Source of the DNA: Lepidodermella squamata
Taxonomy: Eukaryota; Gastrotricha
Length of the DNA stretch: 64,000 nt
Direction of reading: 5' to 3'
NCBI GenBank assembly: GCA_047495785.1
Contig: JBLDXI010000036.1
Location: 310,001-374,000, forward strand
The position numbers and the translations under genes are program-made. This document shows, in pieces, positions 56,174-64,000 of this stretch (position 1 is its first letter; the number at the start of each line of letters is the position of its first letter). The notes beneath the pieces are model-generated. The model made no database searches. It was given only the letters and a program-made list of their open reading frames with translations, and had not been told where the DNA came from.

Positions 56174-56851
56174 AATGAATTCAACATACAGTTTGCATTA
56201 GGCAAAAAGCAAGCTACACATTAAGCTAAAAAACGACGACTATAACTATATGTTATATTCTATAGGTATATGACATTGAATTAATTGTATAATATAAAGG
56301 CAAGTACTTGTACACGTAAGAAAATGACCGCAACAACATGCGTATTTTTCACGCGAAACATTTACTTTCAGACCGGATAAACGCCGCAGTACATTTGACG
56401 CCAGTTAAATTGTGAGAAGTTCGATTTACTATAATATTCAGACATAGATAATGATGTGCCATCAAGGGTCACAGGTAGCGAGGATAATACATAAACTAGT
56501 TGATTTTCATAGGAGAATTCAAGTTAGATTTTTACTGATTTGATATTAGGTTAATCGTCATTGGAACAAGTCATAATCATGATACGATCATGATACCTTG
56601 AAAAATATTAATCATGATGCCCATGATTTACCCAAATACGAGAAAAGCTGCTAGAAAAGCTGGAATCTACCATCACAAGGTACCATAAAATTGTCGATGC
56701 CTACTCTGTTTGAGCGAATTCAACCAACCACTGAGCAGAAGATATATTTTCTACTCAATTATTTACATAATTATTTACAAAAAATGAACGAAACATCACC
56801 GCGGTTTATTTGAATCAGTTCTTGATATAGATTACAGTGTTCTATTAGTGA
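56174..56851. repeat. Second copy of the 39.5-40.5 kb segment
   Basis: 56515-56705 matches 39525-39710. 56795-56840 (CGCGGTTTATTTGAATCAGTT, then TATAGATTACAGT) matches the 3' end of the PAN-like gene at 40470-40510. The rest of that gene is missing here. Confidence 0.7.
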
Positions 56852-57894
56852 GAAATATACTTTATTCGACATTATATCCACTTCTTTTCCCATCAAATTC
56901 CTTCTTTTTACATTAAAACTTTTTTCTCCCATTATCCACTCTTTTTCACATTATAAACACTCTTTTTCCATTAAATTCAAATTAAATCCGGGGGTCTCGG
57001 AAAAAATATTTTTGAAATCGCCATCGTCTTCTGAGTCGGAATATGCCCTGGTCGGTTATTTATTCTCGAGCGTTTATTCTCGAGCCCTTCTACAGTCGTT
57101 TCTAGCGATGGGCCTGAGCAGTTCCTCAGTGAGCAGGTTAGAGCAGGTCGAGGTACGGCGGTTGTTTACGAAAAGGCATCTCGCTTTCAGCATGACTGGG
57201 ATACGGCTCTCTTAGTAAAGCTTACTACAGCCAGTCTTCTCAGAAAGCTTGACGAAGCCGAGAAAGGTGCAACTCAAGTGAGTAAAATTAGAAAATGAAA
57301 ATAAAAATTGTCTTTGGAAACAACAGCTGGATGCGACGTGCAAGTTATTGAGAAACCCTGACAGGGGCGTCCTAATGCTTCTTGAGATTTCTGACGCCGA
57401 GAACCGTTTTCACACAGTGCTCATGTCAGTTTCCAGCCACGAAGATCATCGAGCTTACAAGCGAATCATTCGACGCTAAGCCGAATTTCATCGTCGATGG
57501 TTCGAAGGTCATTACAAAAGCAGCAAGGAAAGTGTTTCCCCACGCTCGCCGTCTAGGGGTGCATTTCACGTTAATAAGAACGCAGAGAAGTTGTGGCGCA
57601 GCCGAAACCGTCCCAAGTTGCATGCTCGAGTTAAGAAAGACATGGATTACCTGCAATTATCTGGTCCCGATGAAGATTTTAAGCTAGTATCAACTGCTAA
57701 CTGGCGAGGACAAGCCAGGGCATATTCCGACTCAGAAGACGATGGCGATTTCAAAAATATTTTTTCCGAGACCCCCGGATTTAATTTGAATTTAATGGAA
57801 AAAAGAGTATTTATAATGTGAAAAAGAGTGGATAATGGCAGAAAAAGTTTTAAATGTAAAAAGAAGGAATTTAATGTAGTTAAAAGTATGGTCC
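56852..57894. mobile_element. Non-autonomous MULE with long inverted repeats and 8-bp target duplication
   Basis: ATTAGTGA flanks the element on both sides (56844-56851 and 57895-57902). The arms are about 200 bp and inverted; both contain AAATTCCTTCTTTTTACATT, TTATCCACTCTTTTTCACATT and ATCCGGGGGTCTCGGAAAAAA or their complements. Inside, broken frames on the plus strand encode PNFIVDGSKVITKAARKVFP, matching the second-Asp region of MULE transposases, then KLHARVKKDMDYLQLSG. It landed in the 3' end of a duplicated PAN-like gene. Confidence 0.85.
57330..57700 (+). pseudogene. MULE transposase relic
   Basis: Three frames carry successive pieces: ENRFHTVLMSVSSHEDHRAY, then FIVDGSKVITKAARKVFPHA, then KLHARVKKDMDYLQLSGPDE. 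Together they look like the catalytic middle of a MULE transposase, but frameshifts separate them and both ends are missing. Confidence 0.7.
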
Positions 57895-59307
57895 ATTAGT
57901 GATTACAGTAATTTTAGTAAAGGCCCCTTTGGGGTATTTTCGTGTCTCTATCTCGGAACCTCGAAACCTTCTCCCTCCCCGCCCCCTCCCATCTCTTCCT
58001 GTACCCCATGTACTTCGCACACTGCTCTCCAGGTATCCACGGCAATCCTCTCTACGGAGGAATGAAAAATGCGATTCAATACGAAATTAGAATTGAAACA
58101 TCGCCACTGATGAAAGCGTTGAGGTAGCTTTAAGGCAGTGCGCTCAAAAGAAGTATTCAGCAGAAATGTGGCGTGCCCAATAGCCAAACAAATATACTTA
58201 CGCTGTGAAAAGCTCACTGCCATCCTTTTAATGATCTTAAATAGAAGCCTCACTGCGATTATTTCTTCAATTGCCATTATTTTAATACTCGGAATAGCTT
58301 TTCAACAAAATAATCGATCTAAAAATTGCGAACAAGTGCGGCTAAATACCAACCGATCGAGCGGAATAGAATGGCTCGAAAAAATCTACCGAAAAAGCCC
58401 AGCTGATTCCTTGAAACTTTTCTATTCAGACAACGAGTCGAAAAATCTTCGCGAATCTAGTCCGAAATGCGATTTAGTCACTGGAAATCGCGTTGTAGTC
58501 ACCTTTGGATCGAATGGCACACATTTGAAGCAGGCAGAGAGACATTGCGTTATAGCTGTGTCTATTCAAGGCATCGATGCTTGCGTTGTTGCAAATTCGA
58601 ACATTTACGACGCCGCGTTTTACGACAGAAATTTCGAGCAAATTCTATCGAGGCCTCGTGGTGCTGGGTATTGGCTATGGAAACCTTATTTGATTCTCAA
58701 ATTGCTGGTCAAAATGACTGATAATGATGTTCTACTGTATTTGGATGGTGATAAGTATCTAGTCAATAATTTGGAGGAATTCGCCTGCTTATATTTTTTA
58801 TAAAAATTGCAAAATAATTGGAATGAACAATATAGGGTTAAGAAAATTAAAATGTGGATATTCATCAAATCGCGCATTTCTTAATAATGAAAAATGGTTT
58901 TCAGAATCTAGATCAGAAGTAGTGATGCGCTCCGATTTTGGCCAATCGCGATTAAATCGATTTTAATCATATTCATATCATATCATATTTAATCAATTAA
59001 TTGTTAGAGATAACTAGCATTTCACGGCTTTTTAGTGACCGGAGGAAACCACCGCGGATCCGTAAATTAGCGTCCCTGATTAACCCCTTGTTTCCCCATT
59101 TACTGTCTCTCTTACGTCTTACGCATCGTCGTTGACGAGCGTAGCTTCATTTTGTACACTCTAGCCTGGTCCGATTTTTCTCTTATTAGTAATTATTTTT
59201 GTTGGAATGGTATTAGTATTGTACCAGGACACAAATGTAGATGCCGGGGGGAACCCCCATACTGTCACCGTTTGTGAGTTGACAAGTTGTTTGTTTGTTT
59301 GTATGTC

Positions 59308-59957
59308 GCCAGTGTGCGCACAATCTATGCACGCCTTTCGCGCACGCTGTTTATTTATTATATCAAATAGTTTTGGCTTTTGGGTCTAAATGCGATTGCT
59401 GATATTCTTGCGTGGTTATATGACAATTGAGCAACGACAATTCGGCAAAAAAAGAAATGAAAGTTCTTTGTGATTTTTGAGACGTCCCATTCGTTGAAGG
59501 CCATGGGTCCGGAATGAGCACTCTTAGGGTCGCTTGTTGGGGTCTCTTGAGGACAGCTCGGTAGCGATTGGTGCAGTCTTGCTGACATTCCCAATCTACC
59601 ACTTTTGGCTTTTGTAACACGATGAAGTCGTCGGCCACCGTTGGGGCAGGGCGTCATTGATAAATCGTGGTCGACCCGGGTGGAGATCTAACTCATGCAC
59701 ATCGATCTTGACGCTCTATGCCCAGCAGACAGCTATCCACTGAACTACTGTGTGCCCAATTCCACAATAGTTGTTTTATTCGATCGAAAACGACAACTCG
59801 GCAAACGGCAGTGAAAATGAAAATCCAACATACCCTTGAGCGACAATTTGGCAGAAGACACCACCCGTGCCGCCAGCCGCCAGTGTGCGCACAGTCTATG
59901 CACGCCTGTCGTCTACTCCACTAATTATTCAGTTTTGGCTTTTTGATCTAAAACTAG
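59308..59957. repeat. Direct repeats flanking a SINE-like unit
   Basis: GCCAGTGTGCGCACA(A/G)TCTATGCACGCC, then TTTTGGCTTTTxGxTCTAAA, occurs at 59308-59390 and again at 59878-59955. The two copies bracket the tRNA-like segment. They may be parts of one composite or duplicated insertion. Confidence 0.65.
59672..59759 (-). other. tRNA-like segment, probable SINE head
   Basis: On the minus strand GTAGTTCAGTGGATAGC fits the D arm and A box of a tRNA promoter. About 45 bp later GAGTTAGATCTCC is a weak B-box-like sequence. The stems do not pair well enough for a working tRNA, so a tRNA-derived SINE or tRNA pseudogene is more likely. Confidence 0.35.
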
Positions 59958-59991
59958 TTAACCACCCTTTACATTACAGCCGTATCGTACT

Positions 59992-60030
59992 GGGAGCAAG
60001 CTACGTAACGTCGTTACGTAGCTTGCTCCC
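59992..60030. other. Perfect 19-bp palindrome arms with a 1-nt spacer
   Basis: GGGAGCAAGCTACGTAACG is followed by T and then its exact reverse complement. It lies exactly where the Crypton ORF is cut off. It marks an inverted-duplication breakpoint or a recombination scar. Confidence 0.9.
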
Positions 60031-61050
60031 GATGCTGTGCTCCCCCAGAGCCATTTTTGCGAACCAAACAGTGCCCTTCGGATTGACCAAAGGCTGTAGG
60101 TACAAACAATCCTTCGGAGCATCTTCCGGAATGTGCGACAGATACTCAAACCAGGTCGTAATGAGGCATCGATCTCGATCAGCAATCGCATAGTAACGAA
60201 CCTTGTGAGCAGTAACATTAGGCTGTTTAATGTTACAGGTAGTCGTCTTGCTAGGTGGGACAGTCAGCTCCCAATACCGCCCGACCTCGTCATCACCCAC
60301 CTCGATAAACCACTGCCGTAGTTCGCGATGTTCACACACAGCACGTAGCGCTCCGTAAAGACCGATTTGGAAAAGAAGGGTGCGGACCAGAACAAACGGA
60401 GAATGGTGACCCAGAGCCCCGATGTCCCACAAGTAAGCCTCCATATCACGAGAAATCACCTCAGCCTTCTGACCAGGTCGCAAAACACCGGCAACATGGC
60501 GCTCACGCAAAACTTCATCCAAAGTACGACGAACCTGAGAAAAACGTGGATCACGACGGAAATCAAAATCTCGGTCATTTTCTCGAAGATGACGCTGAAG
60601 GCCTTCGACAAGTTCGAGAACTGTTTTACCAGGATAAGCCGTACCATCTTCCTTCAACACCTCGAATACGAATCTGGAAATTTGGTTGTCCAGCATTTCA
60701 TCAGACATCGTTTCGACAGAAAAGACGGCAAAAATTTCATCGAATAATTGCGCTTTTTCAGCAGCAGAATTGTGTTCATCGCGCCAATGTTGAAACGCGT
60801 TTAGCGACCACTGGTTTTTTCGCGTCGTAGCAACCGGTAATCGATTTGCCACCTTTCGCTTCAATTCACCGCCAGTCACGAAATTCGCACGCGAAACACC
60901 AGCAGAAGAACTTGCTTTTTCAGGAAGCACCTTCAAATTTCGAATACCTACTAAATTACCATTACTTAAAAAAACGCAAACAAAAGGACAAAAATAACCT
61001 GACAAATCCATGAAAATTTGATGCGCGCACAAGAACCAAAAATGCAGCAA
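60001..61050 (-). mobile_element. Crypton-like tyrosine recombinase (DUF3504 type), 3' truncated
   Basis: The ORF encodes NQWSLNAFQHWRDEHNSAAE, then MLDNQISRFVFEVLKEDGTA, YPGKTVLELVEGLQRHLREN, FSQVRRTLDEVL, GRYWELTVPPSKTTTC and CLYLQPLVNPKGTVWFAKMA. This order matches the DUF3504 domain shared by Crypton tyrosine recombinases and the ZMYM/QRICH1 proteins derived from them. The frame is cut at 60001 at a palindrome, before the C-terminal region expected to hold the final Arg and Tyr catalytic residues. It lies antisense within the intron of glycosyltransferase copy 7. The N-terminus may begin after an intron. Confidence 0.72.
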
Positions 61051-61585
61051 TAAACAAATTCAAAAGCTCTCTTAGGACGACCATTGTGCGCATTTATTAC
61101 GCAACATCAACACAACAACAGCGTTATATCACACAACTGAGTGTTATTCTAAGTTAGGCGAGTAACAAGAGTCCGTCCTACAACTACTACGCCCCCGAGC
61201 ACTGCTGTCGCTTGCCAGGCGAGTTTGTGTGGCGCATTCAACGCCGCTATGAGGTAACCTTGGGAGGTAACGCCGTTCGCTAAGTAGTGTCGATGCGTGA
61301 GGTTATGGAAAGGTTGCTGTAAATATTGGTCTTGGCATGCATAGAGATTACAGCAGGCTCGATTCAGGCCTAACCCGATAGTTTACAGGTAGAACTACCA
61401 TCATTGTTCTCGTCAGTCTCAAAGGTTCCCCCCGGCGCTACTGCGGCAGCTTTGCTGCTGCTGTTGCCAATTTTTACGTTTTTATGTCCGTAACCATGAT
61501 GAATGTAAATACATTTTTTTATCGATCGACTCCTTTATCATGGAAATCTCACGATGTCAAAATTATGAATAGTACTAATTTAAAG
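61051..61585. other. Rest of the copy 7 intron
   Basis: No gene. It is probably the flank of the Crypton insertion followed by original intron sequence next to exon 2 (acceptor AATTTAAAG). A short C/G-rich patch lies near 61430-61465. Confidence 0.45.
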
Positions 61586-62102
61586 GCTCAACTCAATCTA
61601 GGCGTAGTTGTTTTCAACCATGACCAGCCGCATCTCGAGCATAATTGGACCAAAAGTGATGCTTTTTCACTGATGAATGCCGATCACCTGCAACCGAAAT
61701 TGAGCGAAACATGCAAATTTATGCGGCCTATTTACTGCTGAGAAAATCTCTTGAATCTATCCGCTTCGTCTCAGAATGGCTGACCTATGCCCAGGACGAG
61801 CGAATTATCGATGATAGCCCGAATTTTTATCGGAAGAAATCGCCTGGTTTCAAGGAGAACCGCCATGATCAGTCAGTTTTAAGCGTTTTAGCCAAAACAT
61901 GGAATCTAACATCTTGGCCGAATACTGAGGTGGCGTATTTTTCAAAAAATGCCAAACTTCGTTTCAAAAATGGCAAATTCGCGCCTTGTTATAATTGTTT
62001 CGATTTCGATAAATTGGCTGTTGATAATGTGAAATTGCCTACTCGGAAGTTATCGAGGCAAAGCCTTTTTATGAAAAGTTGATTTCTGGCCAAATAAATA
62101 GC

Positions 62103-62676
62103 CTCCATGCTTATACATCAGAGTTGTCCACGGGCCAGGCTGGGTGGGCTGGGTACGGGTCGGGTTTTGAGATCAAGGCGGGGCACTGGGCCTCGCCAGG
62201 TACAGTGGCGTATGTCACTGCAAACAGTCCCCTCCGAGGGAGGGCTGTGAGATAGGGGCCACAACATCGGGCTCCGGAGGACTATCACTCACTTGGAGCA
62301 ATGTATCCCAAATAGGACCTGTCGGCTAGCAGGTCATAGCACTGGTATTAGGCAACTGAATAAGCCTCGGCCTCATGCGAGGTCTGCAGGGTAACTAAAC
62401 GTCAAGCGAGCCCACCACGTCTCCAGGGAAAGGCCTCTATGAGGTCTCAAACCAGAGGTCAGTGGCCAGTGGCCCCTTTGAGTCTCCTTCCCGCGAGGAC
62501 GAAAAAAGGAAGACTGAGAAAAATGAGCGGTCCTGCGGTATTTATGCAGGCAGAGCGTGCGGGTTGTGCTTGCTCGTGGTCGCAAAACAACATTAAACCT
62601 GTTGAATATCGGGGGACACTACAAAGACCTTGGTCGCAAATGACTTGCTGGTTCATACTTGCTGGCTCATTAACGT
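62103..62676. other. GC-rich non-coding stretch
   Basis: It contains GGGCCAGGCTGGGTGGGCTGGG-like runs similar in style to the foldback at 44.5-45.0 kb, though not alignable by eye. Short ORFs on both strands have no domain. Confidence 0.4.
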
Positions 62677-62954
62677 TTTCTGTTTGATTGTTGCAATAAA
62701 AGTGTTTCTCTTATAGCTTTGTCTCGTTTCCTAATTAAAATGCGATTTTTTTAATTTTGCTGCGAAAAAAGTTGGTTTTTCTTCGGAAAAGAGGCCTTCT
62801 GAGGAAACGTATAATTTCTGTTTGATTGTTGCAATAAAAGTGTTTCTCTTATAGCTTTGTCTCGTTTCCTAATTAAAATGCGATTTTTTTAATTTTGCTG
62901 CGAAAAAAGTTGGTTTCTCTTCGGAAAAGAGGCCTTCTGAGGAAACGTATAATT
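62677..62954. repeat. 138-bp tandem duplication
   Basis: TTTCTGTTTGATTGTTGCAAT through GAGGAAACGTATAA occurs twice, head to tail, nearly identical. This is a recent duplication. Confidence 0.92.
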
Positions 62955-63454
62955 CATGAGTTTCCATGAGTTTTTTTATTAATTCAGCTTGGTATAAAAA
63001 AGCATTATTCAATGTTAAGCCTTAATTCTGCAAAGACATTTCGACGCTGAAAATGAATGATGAATTTTCTATTCATTCATAATTCGAAATTCACGATAGT
63101 ACCGTCATCTGGGGCAAAATGAACCTTTGGGGCTAATTAGCCAAAAATTTAGCTTTTCACATTTTTATTGCTAACTCAAAAACTGCAATGTAAAACTTCA
63201 CACAAGTTTACGGGGACGATTGTCAGCAAGCCTCCTGCAAGCCTGCAAATTTCCAGCCACGTATGTCCCGAAATGAGGTCACGGCATGTTGTTTCACAGA
63301 GGTGATTTTAGGGAGGTAAAAATGACCCCTCTAAATTGAATTACCTGGAGCCAATCTCGAGGTTTGATGATCAGATGAAATTTTTTCCTTCGACCATTTT
63401 CGTCGTGAAAAACCGCGACCCCAGGCAATGCACAGGTGCACAAACTCAGTGCTT

Positions 63455-63875
63455 TGGATTGGATTGGATTTAATTCAATTTGATTTGATTTAGACCCTAT
63501 TTTCACTGATTTAGATTTAAAATGATTGATTTACGCGGGTTAAGCTGTTTGATTTGATTTATTTTGATTTAGCCTCGGTGATGCAATCGAAAAACTTGAT
63601 ATCGCGAAACCAAAATCTCTCCTCCTTTTTGATGAAAATGTGCTATGGAAAGGGACGGTAATTTCAAATTCGCGTTATTTTATTCATTTCTTGAAACTTC
63701 GAAGCCCCCAGCTTACTGAAAATCCCGATGTTTCGCGATTTATTGTGATTTATGGTTGTCGATGATTTGATTTGATTGATTTAGTCCTGGAAAATTGGGA
63801 CAACGATTGATTTTGATTGATCGAAGAAGGTCCGTGATTTAAGCCGTAAATCAAATCAAATCAAATCAAATCCAA
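63455..63875. repeat. GATTT/AAATC simple-repeat clusters
   Basis: TTTGATTTGATTTAG-like units occur near 63478-63570 and 63765-63820, and AAATCAAATCAAATC in opposite orientation near 63847-63870. The two orientations could form hairpins. No gene is supported from 62955 to the window end. Confidence 0.6.
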
Positions 63876-64000
63876 AGCTCTGGTATGGCTAGATGATTGT
63901 GGCCAAATTACCCCATTGAAAACTCAATGATGGGGGCTAATTGGCCACCCTTATCCTTATAATGGGTTTGTAATATTTACTGATTGTGAGGGTTGAATGG

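Larger units (their letters stand above)
58231..62082 (+). pseudogene. Glycosyltransferase-like copy 7, disrupted
   Basis: Exon 1 (58231-58803) is a full, diverged copy: MILNRSLTAIISSIAIILIL anchor, GAGYWLWKPY, LLYLDGDKYLV, then ...EEFACL. Where the others have CAA|GTAAGT, here the sequence is TATATTTTTTATAA, so the donor is gone and a stop follows. Exon 2 (61586-62082) starts AQLNLGVVVFNHDQPHLEHN and has ENRHDQSVLSVL, but a one-base deletion near 61710 shifts the frame between KLSET and MQIYAAYLLLRKS. About 2.7 kb separate the exons, containing a SINE-like unit and a truncated Crypton. Donor loss plus frameshift make it a pseudogene unless these are sequence errors. Confidence 0.8.

Noticed and set aside
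59363-59657. 91- and 99-codon minus-strand ORFs
   Set aside because: They coincide with the SINE-like body next to a tRNA-like head; no protein domain is visible.
59672-59759. Functional tRNA gene
   Set aside because: The A box is good, but the anticodon and T stems do not pair properly; a SINE head or pseudogene fits better.

Overview
This is eukaryotic DNA, most likely from an invertebrate animal with a compact-intron genome. The reasons are spliced genes with many short (about 45-160 bp) GT-AG introns, a secreted multi-domain protein ending in a C-type lectin-like domain, sushi and PAN/apple-like domains, a Golgi-type carbohydrate sulfotransferase, and a wide range of DNA transposons (Mutator-like, Crypton, pogo/Tigger-like, piggyBac-like). 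Nematode-like intron sizes are suggestive, but I cannot name the species. No bacterial operons, rRNA genes or CRISPR arrays were seen. Exon models were built by hand from splice signals and reading-frame phase; most close exactly in frame over the whole gene.

Layout. 0-13.7 kb: two paralogous, many-exon, cysteine-rich secreted proteins on the minus strand. The first runs off the left edge; the second is complete, 606 aa in 18 exons, with a C-terminal C-type lectin-like domain. Between them lie a 4-exon carbohydrate sulfotransferase (minus) and glycosyltransferase-like copy 1 (plus). A complete four-exon Mutator-like (MULE) transposase gene sits in intron 5 of the complete lectin-type gene. 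13.7-17 kb: an ankyrin pseudogene fragment and tiny secreted-protein genes or relics. 17-31 kb: glycosyltransferase-like copies 2-5 in tandem (plus strand, two exons each), with foldback elements in introns and between genes. 31-38 kb: more tiny secreted-protein loci and a signal peptide-sushi-sushi gene that can be read in phase into ankyrin repeats. 38-45 kb: segmental duplications, a PAN-like membrane protein, a decapitated glycosyltransferase copy 6, a SWIM zinc-finger ORF and a GC-rich foldback element. 45.6-50.1 kb: a pogo/Tigger-like element with a piggyBac-like element nested in it. 51.3-56.2 kb: a 1005-aa protein kinase-ankyrin fusion gene (minus). 56.5-62.1 kb: a second copy of the 39.5-42 kb segment, a non-autonomous MULE with an 8-bp target duplication, and glycosyltransferase copy 7, a pseudogene whose intron holds a truncated Crypton recombinase and a tRNA-like SINE. 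62-64 kb: tandem and simple repeats.

How the genes may work together. The recurring theme is glycan making and glycan binding: seven full or partial copies of a type II membrane glycosyltransferase-like family, a Golgi sulfotransferase and lectin-type secreted proteins. I infer a lineage-specific surface or mucus glycan locus that expands by tandem duplication. The middle of exon 2 appears homogenised among the copies, and transposons repeatedly land in the introns. This is inference from neighbourhood and families, not proof of a shared pathway.
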